Shown here: positions 8,250-17,029 of the stretch, one piece after another
Layout of the letters: every line of letters begins with the position of its first letter
Numbering within the stretch: the stretch's first letter is position 1
Assembly (NCBI RefSeq): GCF_001695575.1
Contig: NZ_LUAX01000007.1
Span: forward strand, 62,001-126,000
Source of the DNA: Vibrio europaeus
GTDB taxonomy: Bacteria > Pseudomonadota > Gammaproteobacteria > Enterobacterales > Vibrionaceae
Direction: 5' to 3'
DNA: 64,000 bases
Made by a program: the position numbers and the translations under genes
The notes under the pieces: model-generated
Database searches by the model: none
What the model was told of the DNA's origin: nothing
Seen by the model: the letters and a program-made list of their open reading frames with translations, nothing else

Positions 8250-10865
8250 CTATTTCGCAATCAGTATTGTTTGTTCGTGGCTTGCGACTAGACGCTCCAC
8301 TTGGGGCAAGCATGAGCCGCAGTTCGTTCCGCACTTGAGTTTAGTTTTGAGCTGATTGACGCTTGTGCAATCTCCACTCTCCAATTCGCGGAGAATCTGC
8401 TTGTCGCTCACTCTAAAACAACTACAGATCAACTCACTGGCTTCTTGCTGGCTAGAGACAGACAGCAAAGCTGAAAAAGTTAGAGGTTTACCGATTAAAC
8501 CTGCAAGATTTGGCACATCGACCTCAATCGGGAGTTGAGAGATCATGAGTAGAGAACGAATGATTTTGTCTTCACCCACTTCGTCATAACAAACTGTTAG
8601 CCAACCACCCGCAAGCTCCAAAACGACTTTGCGTTTATGCGGAGTTTCGCCAAGCTCTGTCGCAAATGACTTGTCATAAAGCTTGCTATCTGCAAAGCGC
8701 CAGACGCCAACTCGCTCTTCAGTTTGAAATGATTGGTAAATGAAATCGTGATCAGTAAATCGCTCACCAAGGTAAAGGCCATAGGTTTGTGCTTTTACCG
8801 GGAACAACTCCACTGGTTGAGATTTAAATGCTGGTTGTCCAGAAGAAGGGTCAGCAATGCGGCTTATTACAGCATTAACCTGACTTTCGCCTCCATACTC
8901 TCCTGCCCAGTGCATCGACATAAACAGCTGTCTTTTGCCCAACCCATCATCAATTGCCACTCTCGCGATAACCTTTCGCTCTGTCTCTGAGCTAGCTAAG
9001 GCGACCAACTGCCCTGATTTAACGTCCATATAAGTTGCGGAACGACTGCTCATATACACCGTTGGTTCAGGTTCGGTGGCCGCAAGGTGGGAGATATAGC
9101 CAGTACGAGTCATGGTATGCCATTGATCTCTTTGTCTTCCTGTATTTAACCACCATGATTGGTCCTGCTGTTTTGGTGGTATTGCAGGGATGACGAACCT
9201 CGCTTTACGATCGGCAAAGCTAAATTGGCCGTTGTGTAAAGGTCTTTCTCCTCCCCACTGAATAGGTTGCCAATTTAGGTACTCTTCATCGGTGATATTC
9301 GCGAACTCGGAGAGATCAAATAGCAATGAGCTCTGCGTATTCAATCCAGTCATGGCTGCGTATTCTCTAAATACGTCAGCCTCACACGCAAAATCGAAGG
9401 CATTCTCTCGGCCTTGTAACTCACACAGCCTTGCGCCCACGTCACTGATCGCTTGCCAATCTGGTTTAGCTGCACCTTTCGCGAGCATAAACTGCCTTTG
9501 GCGAGTGAGCATACGCTCTGAATTGGTCACCATACCTTGCTTTTCCCCCCAACCTGAGGCTGGAAGCAACAAGTCCGCATACTTGGCTATATCCGAATCA
9601 GCGCTCACATCCGATACGATAACGAGCGGACATTTTTCGAGTGCACGTTTTACAAACGCGTTGTCAGGCATTGAAACGACTGGGTTGGTCGCCATGATCC
9701 AAATCACCTGAATATCGCCACGTTCTACAGCCTCAAACATCTCAATCGCTTTTAGACCCGGTTGCTGAGCAAGGGTAACTGTGTTCCAAAACTCACTGAC
9801 AAGCTTTATGGACTCAGGGTCAAACCCTCTATGAATTGCTAGCTGATTCGCTAGCCCCCCGACTTCTCTCCCTCCCATGGCGTTCGGCTGACCAGTAATA
9901 GAGAACGGCCCTGCGCCCTGAATGCCAATCTTACCCGTCGCAAGGTGAGCATTAATAATAGTGTTAGCCTTGTCCGCCCCATATTGGGATTGATTTACCC
10001 CTTGGCAAAACAGAGTGATGGTTTTTCTGGTCGAGGCAAACCAGCGATAAAAGGTTTTCAGCTGCTCTTGGCTCAGTTCTAGCTGCTCACACAGCGCTTC
10101 TATGCCGAACTCTTTGCTCATGACGAGCTCAACTAAAGCACCGAACCCAGATGTATGAGACTCAATATAGGACTCGTCTAGAGAACCACTTTCAACACAA
10201 TAACGCAGCAGCCCATTAAACAGCGCAATATCACCGTCATTGGGGATAGATAGATGTAAATCGGATTGCTGGGCCGTCACTGTTTCGCGTGGATCAATCA
10301 CCACTAGCCTTAATTCAGGGTTACGTTCTCGGGCCTGCTGAATGCGCCTGAACAAGACGGGATGCGTCCATGCGGTATTCGCTCCGCATATCACGATGAG
10401 CTCCGTATCATCTATATCGTCATAGTTAACAGGGACAACATCTTCTCCAAACGCACGGTTGTGAGCCACGACGGCAGAAGACATACATAGCCGTGAATTG
10501 GTGTCGATGTTCGCGCTGCCTACCACGCCCTTCATAAACTTATTGGCTACGTAATAGTCTTCAGTAAGTAACTGACCTGAAACATACATTGCCGTGGAAT
10601 CTGCGCCATGGTTTTGAATCGCTTCACTATAGGCAGTCGCGATCATCTCCGTTGCTCGCTTCCAACTTATCTCTTTGCCATCCAACTTCGGATACAGCAG
10701 CCGTGAAGGCATGTCTAAGCTCTGAGCTAATGCGGAACCTTTAACACACAAAGCCCCTTGATTTGCAGGGTGCGCCTTATCCCCTTCTATGCCCAACTGA
10801 TTCACTTCCACACCGCATCCCACTCCACAATATGGGCAGGCCGTTTTTGTACATTCCCTTATCAT
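8250..10865 (-). CDS. nasA: Assimilatory nitrate reductase catalytic subunit with C-terminal BFD-type Fe-S domain
   Basis: 871 residues from the ATG at 10865. A GTG three bases upstream keeps the frame, but AGGAG lies only three bases from it and six from the ATG, so I chose the ATG. The N-terminus holds a 4Fe-4S site (CPYCGVGCGVEV, then GALCVKGS). The middle is a molybdopterin-guanine-dinucleotide oxidoreductase (SRLCMSSAVVAHNRAFGEDVVPVNYDDID; GQPNAMGGREVGGLANQLA). The last 60 residues form a BFD-like 2Fe-2S domain (ICSCFRVSD...CGTNCGSCLPQ), as in Klebsiella NasA. It reduces nitrate to nitrite in the cytoplasm. First gene of the operon, behind an attenuated sigma-54 promoter. Confidence 0.95.
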   Translation of the reverse strand: MIRECTKTACPYCGVGCGVEVNQLGIEGDKAHPANQGALCVKGSALAQSLDMPSRLLYPKLDGKEISWKRATEMIATAYSEAIQNHGADSTAMYVSGQLLTEDYYVANKFMKGVVGSANIDTNSRLCMSSAVVAHNRAFGEDVVPVNYDDIDDTELIVICGANTAWTHPVLFRRIQQARERNPELRLVVIDPRETVTAQQSDLHLSIPNDGDIALFNGLLRYCVESGSLDESYIESHTSGFGALVELVMSKEFGIEALCEQLELSQEQLKTFYRWFASTRKTITLFCQGVNQSQYGADKANTIINAHLATGKIGIQGAGPFSITGQPNAMGGREVGGLANQLAIHRGFDPESIKLVSEFWNTVTLAQQPGLKAIEMFEAVERGDIQVIWIMATNPVVSMPDNAFVKRALEKCPLVIVSDVSADSDIAKYADLLLPASGWGEKQGMVTNSERMLTRQRQFMLAKGAAKPDWQAISDVGARLCELQGRENAFDFACEADVFREYAAMTGLNTQSSLLFDLSEFANITDEEYLNWQPIQWGGERPLHNGQFSFADRKARFVIPAIPPKQQDQSWWLNTGRQRDQWHTMTRTGYISHLAATEPEPTVYMSSRSATYMDVKSGQLVALASSETERKVIARVAIDDGLGKRQLFMSMHWAGEYGGESQVNAVISRIADPSSGQPAFKSQPVELFPVKAQTYGLYLGERFTDHDFIYQSFQTEERVGVWRFADSKLYDKSFATELGETPHKRKVVLELAGGWLTVCYDEVGEDKIIRSLLMISQLPIEVDVPNLAGLIGKPLTFSALLSVSSQQEASELICSCFRVSDKQILRELESGDCTSVNQLKTKLKCGTNCGSCLPQVERLVASHEQTILIAK

Positions 10866-10886
10866 CACTTACTCCTTGAAATAAAA

Positions 10887-10917
10887 AGCCTCCTCCACCG
10901 TAAAAGTGGAGGAGGCT
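10887..10917 (-). terminator. Intrinsic terminator (attenuator) in the nasA leader
   Basis: A twelve-pair perfect stem (minus strand AGCCTCCTCCAC / GTGGAGGAGGCT, seven-base loop) followed by five U residues, about 20 bases before the nasA start. Placed between the sigma-54 promoter and the gene, it must be conditional. It mirrors the terminator in the nrtA leader. Confidence 0.92.
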
Positions 10918-10918
10918 T

Positions 10919-10932
10919 CGTCGCCTGTGACG
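10919..10932 (-). promoter_or_regulatory. Candidate ANTAR hexaloop hairpin in the nasA leader
   Basis: Minus strand CGTC-ACAGGC-GACG: a four-pair stem with a hexaloop having A1 and G4, ending one base before the terminator's 5' arm. The loop shares the A-N-N-G-G-C pattern with both loops in the nrtA leader. A second loop with the same A1/G4 pattern (ACGGTG, 10896-10901) lies inside the terminator loop and 3' arm but has a weak stem. Probable NasT target; only one convincing hairpin is visible. Confidence 0.6.
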
Positions 10933-10978
10933 TTGTTATATGTATTTGTTGCCTAATTAAGCCAGGCTTATTGACAGC

Positions 10979-10994
10979 AGCAAGTAAGATGCCA
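10979..10994 (-). promoter_or_regulatory. Sigma-54 (-24/-12) promoter of the nasA operon
   Basis: Minus strand TGGCATCTTACTTGCT keeps the invariant GG and GC with correct spacing. The predicted start is near 10969, giving a leader of about 104 nt that contains the hairpin and terminator described above. The NtrC palindrome lies about 50 bases upstream. Confidence 0.85.
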
Positions 10995-11044
10995 GATAGA
11001 TAATCCAATACAATCAACAAGTTATGCTTACGCTAGCGGATTCA

Positions 11045-11063
11045 TTGCACCATCTATGTGCAA
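11045..11063 (-). promoter_or_regulatory. NtrC (NRI) binding site upstream of nasA
   Basis: TTGCACCATCTATGTGCAA is a dyad; on the minus strand it contains GCAC-ATAGA-TGGTGC, an exact match to the enteric NtrC consensus GCAC-N5-TGGTGC. It sits 50-70 bases upstream of the sigma-54 promoter, a normal activator position, and indicates activation under nitrogen limitation. Confidence 0.85.
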
Positions 11064-11626
11064 TAAAAGGCCAATATGGTTCGCCATGCCATTCGCGATT
11101 CGTTGTTATTCTTCTAGACCTCGAAGCTAAGCCAGAACGTTACTTATATTTATATATATTATATTGACCTCTTTTGAGTTATTAATTCCATTAGTATAAT
11201 TTTCGATATAAATTTACCTTACTTATTTTGTGACTATACGGTTATTTAAAACAGGTGTTTATGTAAATAAAAAACCTCAAACCTTAAAATAATAGAACTA
11301 TCAGTTTGTTTAGATCTTAAATTAAAATTACCTTCGAAAGCTTTTAATCACGTAGCCTGCCATTTATTTAACATTTACTAATTTAAATATTACTAAATAT
11401 CAACAGCTTAAATATTGATCGATAAATTGCAATTTATGTGAGCCATAACTCATTCAGTTCATTCCCATTGCTATAGATTCAACCAAAACATTGATCGGAG
11501 GAATTTATTAAACCCATTAAATACATAGACAAATTAAACCACACAGCTTGCTATAAATATAAATCTCACCATTACCATAAATATAATAACGGTAGACGTG
11601 AGCACGCATAAATATAAGGTATTAGA
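11064..11626. other. AT-rich intergenic region upstream of the exported-protein gene pair
   Basis: No credible gene is seen. From about 11140 the sequence is markedly more AT-rich than its neighbours (runs such as TTATATTTATATATATTATATTGA). Near 11565-11602 an imperfect dyad (CTCAC..TACC / GGTA..GTGAG) with an AT-rich loop lies just upstream of the gene at 11627 and may be an operator or leader hairpin. The composition would suit H-NS-type silencing; that is inference. Confidence 0.5.
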
Positions 11627-12862
11627 ATGAAAAACATAAAAAAGCCACTCCTTTTATCCACTATTTGTTTAGGCTTAATTAGTGCTGGAGTTCAGGCTTC
11701 AACGTCAAGTGAATTACTCGTCCCATCGTCAGCAGAACAGCAGATTGGGCAGATTAGCTATGAAACAATTATCGGTGAAAACGGTGCGTTCATTGACCTA
11801 GATACCGATGAATTCATCCTTAACCAGAAAGAGTGGTTCCAAATTCAAACCTACGTTGAAGGTGCGCTATCGTTACCTATTACTGAAGCGAGTATGAAGT
11901 CTGCTTTCAACATTGCTGATGACGTTCCGTTTTCAAACTTTAAAGCGCTGGTAGAACAATATGGGAAAGTACATTCCGAAGCGTTTTATTGGAAGAAAGA
12001 CCTCTATCCGAGCATTGTGGGCTTAGCGCTGTCACTGTCCAACTACAATGACATTCAGAAATATATGGTTCAACCGCTAAGTGATCAGTTAACGATCATC
12101 CTGTCTAAATCCTTTTCTCCGCTACCCGCGGATGTTCAAGCAGTCGATCAAGCTCGTCAGCTTGCCATTGCCTACCTTAGCGCTCTGAAAAACTTCTCAG
12201 TTGAAAACCACAAGAAAGTGGAAAAGGCCAGCGATGACCTGCTTGCATACGCAGCAAAGATGGAAGAACAAAAACTCCAACTTGATGTGCTAAAAAGCAC
12301 ACACAGCGGATACCTAGATGATGACGGTAGTGAACTTCAACAGCGCGTGAATGACTTAAATAACCGCATTAATCAGCTAAATAAAGATTACAACCACTAC
12401 GTTACCGTCGCTTCTACTGCTGTCACTTATGCTTGGTTCCCGTTGGTAGCCGTTCCCATTATGGGTGTTTATGGCGACAAAGCCGAAAAGGCCAGAAAGT
12501 TGCGCAATCAACTTCAGGATGAAGCAAAAGTACTTGAAGCTCAACTTTCAACAACTCAGAAGGTATACAACTCCTACAAGCGTTCAACTGACAGTATCAA
12601 TTACATCTCAAGCAAAATTGAAAACGCCATACCTTACGTCAATAAGCTGAAACTGCATTGGCAGAAAATGAATACGGATTTTGATTCTCTCATCGTTGCG
12701 CTCGAAGCAGCCGAATCAAGCACTGAAATATTACAATCTAATGCATTAAGAGCCGCCGCAGAAGCGATGGCGAATACCGCTGTTGCAGAGCAAAACTGGA
12801 GCAATATCAGTGATAAAGCGAAAACCTTTGCCAACAACGCATACATAGAAAAAGCCGAATAA
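11627..12862 (+). CDS. Exported helical protein, candidate ClyA/HBL/XaxA-like alpha-pore-forming component
   Basis: 411 residues, function not recognised with certainty. Residues 1-24 are a clear Sec signal peptide (basic start, LLLSTICLGLISAG core, VQA-S cleavage). The mature protein is almost all helical, with two long heptad-rich regions (about residues 190-260 and 290-345) flanking one hydrophobic stretch (about 262-284, TAVTYAWFPLVAVPIMGVYG) followed by DKAEKARKLRNQL. Coiled coil, central hydrophobic hairpin and coiled coil is the layout of ClyA-superfamily toxins (HBL, NHE, XaxA, MakA). Those relatives often lack a Sec signal, so this would be a variant. RBS AAGG lies ten bases from the ATG. 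It is followed by a second exported protein, probably its partner. Confidence 0.5.
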   Translation: MKNIKKPLLLSTICLGLISAGVQASTSSELLVPSSAEQQIGQISYETIIGENGAFIDLDTDEFILNQKEWFQIQTYVEGALSLPITEASMKSAFNIADDVPFSNFKALVEQYGKVHSEAFYWKKDLYPSIVGLALSLSNYNDIQKYMVQPLSDQLTIILSKSFSPLPADVQAVDQARQLAIAYLSALKNFSVENHKKVEKASDDLLAYAAKMEEQKLQLDVLKSTHSGYLDDDGSELQQRVNDLNNRINQLNKDYNHYVTVASTAVTYAWFPLVAVPIMGVYGDKAEKARKLRNQLQDEAKVLEAQLSTTQKVYNSYKRSTDSINYISSKIENAIPYVNKLKLHWQKMNTDFDSLIVALEAAESSTEILQSNALRAAAEAMANTAVAEQNWSNISDKAKTFANNAYIEKAE

Positions 12863-12903
12863 TCTCTTCCACCAACCAATAACGGGATTTATCCCTCACT
12901 TCC

Positions 12904-12932
12904 CCACCCGCGCAGTTGCGTCGGGTGTGGGT
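12904..12932 (+). other. GC-rich hairpin between the two exported-protein genes
   Basis: CCCACCCG and CGGGTGTGGG pair (two-base bulge) around an inner CGC-AGTT-GCG. No U tract follows, so it is not a standard terminator. It may act as an RNA-stability or processing element that sets different expression of the two cistrons. Confidence 0.5.
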
Positions 12933-12980
12933 AAGGCTACCCCAAATAAACCAAAGGTAGCGATAAATAAGGAAATAAAA

Positions 12981-15380
12981 ATGAAAAAGATCCTTGTCCT
13001 TGCTGTTACGGCAGCGCTTTCAAATGGCGTCATTGCCTCTGATTGGCTTAATATCAATGACCTGCCTGCAAATACTGAATACCCAGAATGGCTAAACACA
13101 CCATACGTACAAAATGATTCTGTAACACGTTCTACCTCTGACTTGTATGTAAACCTTAAAGAGTGGATTAACCAGCAAAATTTATACAAAGTAAAACCTA
13201 CCAAGATATATATTTTCGCGGACACTTTGGAAGTCGATGAAAACTTTAATTTGGTCATGAATAACCAAAATATAGTGATCTTTGCTCGCCGAGTGGTAGG
13301 CGCAGGCGTGCCAACATTTGTGCTCGGCCAACAAGGTGCTGCGGCTTCCGTCACCGTTATTGCCCAAGAAATGGAAACACCATTTAATGTGTTAGCTTTC
13401 ACACCAGAGGGCACTGTTACCGCGGACACAATTGATACTAAAGAGAGCCAAGGCACTTCGATTATTTTGTCGAAAGAGCACTATGTTAAGCAACAACTTT
13501 CCAGTGAACTATCTGCCAACATACAATTGGCGAAACAACCGTTCTCTGATATTGCTAACCGTTCTTTCGATATGGCTACAAGCTTATACGACACTCAACC
13601 AGCGACAAGTCTAGCAATACTCAATTGGCTCGAAGTGAGCATGAGAAACGCGGGGAAAACTGTTTCTGAAGATCCTTTGTTAACTGACCTTTATCTTCAG
13701 ACCGTTGCTTTCAAACAGTTCACCGACTTAAGTAGCCGTTCGGACAACTTTGTCCCTTATCTCGACCGTTCACTGTATCAAGAGAAATACAAAGCCTACC
13801 TTCAGGCAATGATCGCTTTTGAGCAGAAACGTGAACTGGTCTCGGATAGAAATAGCCGCATCGAAGACAAAATTGAAAATACACGTCTGGCTCTAGCGAA
13901 CATCGATGATGTTCTAGAATCTCAGGACTCCATCGTAAAACAGTCCGAACAGAACATCGCTAAACTGCTCGATAGTGTTACCGCTGTTGAAGCGCAATAC
14001 AAAACTCAGGAGCTAACGGCGTTAAGCGCCCGGAGCGATTACCTGTATGGTGTCGAAGTCTGGAAAACTCAACAACAACTCAACGCAGCATTGGCTATTT
14101 TTAAAGCCATCGCAGAAATTGGAGGCGCGGTAAGTGGTGTATTCACAGGTAATTTGTCTGGCATCAATGACGTAACCGAGCAATTGGCGAAAACGCCAGA
14201 AGCGCTCGACAAGGCAAAGAATCTAGTAACAAACGTAAAGAGTGTTACTGGTATTATTGATAGCATCACCAAGACTGTTGCGGGGATTGCTTCTCTTACC
14301 AACGAAGTTAAGTCTACGATTAAACAACAGCGAATTTCAGAGGCTATGGACTCGTTTGATTTCGCGGTCCCCTCTTTAAATGAGAGTAATCTCGCATGGG
14401 ATTTAATGCTAACCGAGGTAAGAAGTAACCTACGTTACGCTGACTCACTAGGTATTAAGGGTGCTCGCGTTTATCTTCTTGAAATGGAAAAACAAGTTCT
14501 GCTAGGCAAAGCCATTAATGCATCGCAGTTAAATCTTGTTCAGGAGCAAGCAAAACTGGTTGATTTACTCCTAACTCGTAAAGTGACTCTCAATCAAAAG
14601 GACCGCTTAGCAAGTTTAATTACGAATGCTAGTGAAGATAGCGCAGTGCAAAAACGTATTGAACAAGAGCTATCACGAGTCTCATTGCACTTCAAACGCC
14701 CTATGTTCGTGGCCCTTTCAAACTATGTCGCCGCCTATGAATATTGGGCACTTAAAAATAGTGATGTGAAACCGAGCTTAGGTAAATCCTACCTAGAATA
14801 CCAATTTGATCTGGCTGCTATTGAGAATGAGTACGTCAACGCGCTCAATCGTTTTCAACCTGCGCCGCAAGATTTCAATATCGATAACTTCGTCATTGAC
14901 GATGCGAAACAAATTGAAGCCTTGTTCAAAACGGGTGAGTTCAACTTCAATGTACCATTGGAGCAATCGCAATTCTGCGCCTTTGACCGCGTGAGATTAG
15001 ACAAGATTCGCGTATTCATCGAAGGTGAAAATCTTCCCTACGGTAAACAATTCAATTTGAGCATTTCTAACGGCGGAAACTACTATGACCGTTTCAGACA
15101 AGAAGAGTTTAAATTTAGCGCTAACCCAATAACACGCGCCTTTTACTACCGACTCGATGATGCGGTTAACAACCAAGTTAGTATCATTACCGACGGCTCA
15201 CTTTCAGACAAATTTACTTATGCCTACTTTGAGCCGACTCCATTTACAAACTGGAATGTAACACTCAATAATTTTGATCGCACAGACACGAGCAATAATC
15301 AGTACTTGAACTCAGTAGAGCGATTGAGAGTCGAGTTCTCAGGCAACGGAATTCCAAACGGGAGGAGTTGTTCAAACTAA
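12981..15380 (+). CDS. Large exported protein of unknown function, candidate partner of the preceding helical protein
   Basis: 799 residues from the ATG at 12981, chosen over an upstream in-frame GTG at 12927 because AAGGA lies seven bases away and the signal peptide (MKKILVLAVTAALSNGVIAS) then starts at residue 1. Three parts are visible. About 55-160 is beta-rich with repeating strands (KIYIFADTLEV, IVIFARRVVGAG), perhaps a small beta-solenoid. About 170-640 is helical: heptad repeats at 275-370, then two glycine/alanine-rich hydrophobic stretches (about 369-393 and 414-440). About 660-799 is a beta-rich end with two cysteines (QFCAF, GRSCSN). The hydrophobic pair inside coiled coils resembles pore-forming stalks of Tc-toxin A subunits or HBL-type toxins. 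I do not recognise the family. Confidence 0.5.
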   Translation: MKKILVLAVTAALSNGVIASDWLNINDLPANTEYPEWLNTPYVQNDSVTRSTSDLYVNLKEWINQQNLYKVKPTKIYIFADTLEVDENFNLVMNNQNIVIFARRVVGAGVPTFVLGQQGAAASVTVIAQEMETPFNVLAFTPEGTVTADTIDTKESQGTSIILSKEHYVKQQLSSELSANIQLAKQPFSDIANRSFDMATSLYDTQPATSLAILNWLEVSMRNAGKTVSEDPLLTDLYLQTVAFKQFTDLSSRSDNFVPYLDRSLYQEKYKAYLQAMIAFEQKRELVSDRNSRIEDKIENTRLALANIDDVLESQDSIVKQSEQNIAKLLDSVTAVEAQYKTQELTALSARSDYLYGVEVWKTQQQLNAALAIFKAIAEIGGAVSGVFTGNLSGINDVTEQLAKTPEALDKAKNLVTNVKSVTGIIDSITKTVAGIASLTNEVKSTIKQQRISEAMDSFDFAVPSLNESNLAWDLMLTEVRSNLRYADSLGIKGARVYLLEMEKQVLLGKAINASQLNLVQEQAKLVDLLLTRKVTLNQKDRLASLITNASEDSAVQKRIEQELSRVSLHFKRPMFVALSNYVAAYEYWALKNSDVKPSLGKSYLEYQFDLAAIENEYVNALNRFQPAPQDFNIDNFVIDDAKQIEALFKTGEFNFNVPLEQSQFCAFDRVRLDKIRVFIEGENLPYGKQFNLSISNGGNYYDRFRQEEFKFSANPITRAFYYRLDDAVNNQVSIITDGSLSDKFTYAYFEPTPFTNWNVTLNNFDRTDTSNNQYLNSVERLRVEFSGNGIPNGRSCSN

Positions 15381-15474
15381 CAAAGCTGAGTCGGCAAACA
15401 CTGCGCAATAATACCGCACCTGTTTGATTCGACAAAACGACACATACTTCACTACTCATCTTCTTAGTGTAAGA

Positions 15475-15508
15475 CCCCCTTCATCAACTGGCGAAGGGGG
15501 GTTCTTTT
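15475..15508 (+). terminator. Intrinsic terminator after the exported-protein pair
   Basis: CCCCCTTC pairs with GAAGGGGG (15475-15500, ten-base loop), followed by GTTCTTTT. It ends the 11627-15380 transcription unit about 95 bases after the last stop codon, supporting a two-gene unit. Confidence 0.88.
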
Positions 15509-15573
15509 ATGGTTAGAAATCCGACCACGAATCTCGTATAGTCACATTCACCTGATAGATATCAGCAAGGCAG

Positions 15574-16545
15574 ATGATATTCATGGAAGAATACCAAAAG
15601 CAGATCGAAGATTTGAAAGCGCAAGTTGAGTCACTGCAACAGGCGAATGAACGATTGCAAGAAAAACTCAACTTGGCACTAGATGGTACTGGTCTTTGTT
15701 TGTGGGAGCAGCATGTACCTTCGGGAACCCTGACAATATTTAATATGGAATGGGGGAAGATGCTTGGCTACCAGTCTAACGAGTTGACGGCCACCGTCGA
15801 GACTTGGAAAAGTAAACTACACCCTGAAGATTACGATTTGGCTGTGGGTGCATTTGAGGATCATTTAGCAGGCAAAACCGATCTCTATGAAGTCGTTCAT
15901 AGAATGACTCACAAGGATGGTAGTGACAGTTGGGTCTCTGACAGAGGAAGAGTCGTCGAGTTTGACTCGAATGGCAAACCTCTGCGAATGATGGGGACAC
16001 ACGTCGATATCACCCAAGAGAAACGTTATGAACAACAGCTTGCTAAGCTCGCTAATAGTGACCCTCTGACTGGCCTACTAAACAGAAGCGCCTTTGAACA
16101 ATCTTACTTAACTCATACCCAACTCAGCAGCTCTAACTACTCTGCACTTATCTTTATTGATATCGACAATTTTAAATCCGTCAATGATCAACTGGGTCAC
16201 CAAGCTGGTGATCGGTTGTTAATCCAAATCGCAGGTAGTTTAGAACGTAACGCTATTCCGGGTTCGATCGTAGCAAGGCTGGGTGGAGACGAGTTTGTTA
16301 TGTTAAGTCGCATTCACAATCAAAATCAGATTCAGGAGTTTTGCGATACCCTGCTTGCTCATGTCACACCAGAAATTCAGCCGGACTCCCCATACGCCAA
16401 AATCGGTTTTAGTATTGGTGTCTGTCTGTTTTCGGGAACTCAGTATCGTTTTGATGAGATTTATGAGAAAGCGGACTCTGCGATGTATAGAGTCAAGAAA
16501 GGCGGAAAAAATGGCGTTGCGTATGTGGATTTGTGTGAAAGCTAA
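15574..16545 (+). CDS. Diguanylate cyclase with N-terminal coiled coil and PAS domain
   Basis: 323 residues, no membrane segment. An N-terminal coiled coil (EDLKAQVESLQQANERLQEKL) leads into a PAS fold-3 domain (about residues 30-150; EQHVPSGTLTIFN, WKSKLHPEDYD, GTHVDITQEKR) and a GGDEF domain (about 160-320; DPLTGLLNRSAFEQ, FIDIDNFKSVND, ARLGGDEFVMLS, KKGGKNGVAY). The intact GGDEF indicates synthesis of cyclic di-GMP from GTP. No EAL domain is present. The start at 15574 has AAGG only three bases away; the Met three codons later (15583) is equally possible. Confidence 0.93.
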   Translation: MIFMEEYQKQIEDLKAQVESLQQANERLQEKLNLALDGTGLCLWEQHVPSGTLTIFNMEWGKMLGYQSNELTATVETWKSKLHPEDYDLAVGAFEDHLAGKTDLYEVVHRMTHKDGSDSWVSDRGRVVEFDSNGKPLRMMGTHVDITQEKRYEQQLAKLANSDPLTGLLNRSAFEQSYLTHTQLSSSNYSALIFIDIDNFKSVNDQLGHQAGDRLLIQIAGSLERNAIPGSIVARLGGDEFVMLSRIHNQNQIQEFCDTLLAHVTPEIQPDSPYAKIGFSIGVCLFSGTQYRFDEIYEKADSAMYRVKKGGKNGVAYVDLCES

Positions 16546-16561
16546 GTAACAGGCATAAAAA

Positions 16562-16579
16562 AACCAGCCTAAGCTGGTT
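16562..16579 (-). terminator. Terminator after tRNA-Cys
   Basis: Minus strand AACCAGC-TTAG-GCTGGTT followed by seven U residues, just downstream of the tRNA-Cys 3' end. It ends the Leu-Cys tRNA transcript. Confidence 0.88.
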
Positions 16580-16596
16580 ACTTTCTCTTAAGAGAA

Positions 16597-16670
16597 TGGA
16601 GGCGCGTCCCGGAGTCGAACCGAGGTCCACGGATTTGCAATCCGCTGCATAGCCACTCTGCCAACGCGCC
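16597..16670 (-). tRNA. tRNA-Cys (anticodon GCA), copy 1
   Basis: 74 nt including an encoded CCA (plus-strand TGG 16597-16599). The acceptor stem is GGCGCGT/ACGCGCC, the anticodon arm GCGGATTGCAAATCCG, and the T arm carries GGTTCGACTCC. It is nearly identical to E. coli tRNA-Cys and identical to the copy at 20315-20388. Confidence 0.97.
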
Positions 16671-16715
16671 TCAAATTTTGCTTTTTACCTAACCGGCTCT
16701 AGCCAGAAAAGTAGA

Positions 16716-16802
16716 TGGTGCCCCGGGCCGGACTTGAACCGGCACAGCGCGAACGCCGAGGGATTTTAAATCCCTTGTGTCTACCAATTCCACCACCAGG
16801 GC
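16716..16802 (-). tRNA. tRNA-Leu (anticodon TAA)
   Basis: 87 nt with encoded CCA and a long class II variable arm (CTCGGCGTTCGCGCTG). The anticodon loop in GGGATTTAAAATCCC gives TAA. Acceptor stem GCCCTGG/CCGGGGC (one wobble pair). It is followed 45 bases later by tRNA-Cys, probably in one transcript. Confidence 0.97.
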
Positions 16803-16991
16803 AACGCAATCATGCGATGGTAACACCACCTGTTCTAACGACCTATGCCGCGAGAACGAGGTGTACTTTAACGGATTGAGATTCAAGGTCAACAAGAAAT
16901 TTATTCATTTTGATTCAACTGGTTAAAAAGACAACTTAACGTTTGCCAGTTAAGCAATTCGATCAAAACTTCAACGCCACCTTAAATAGAA

Positions 16992-17014
16992 AGAGCCACT
17001 TAGAATGTGGCTCT
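16992..17014 (-). terminator. Terminator after dld
   Basis: Minus strand AGAGCCAC-ATTCTAA-GTGGCTCT followed by TTCTATTT, about 16 bases after the dld stop codon. Confidence 0.85.
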
Positions 17015-17029
17015 TAGGGTATTCATCGC

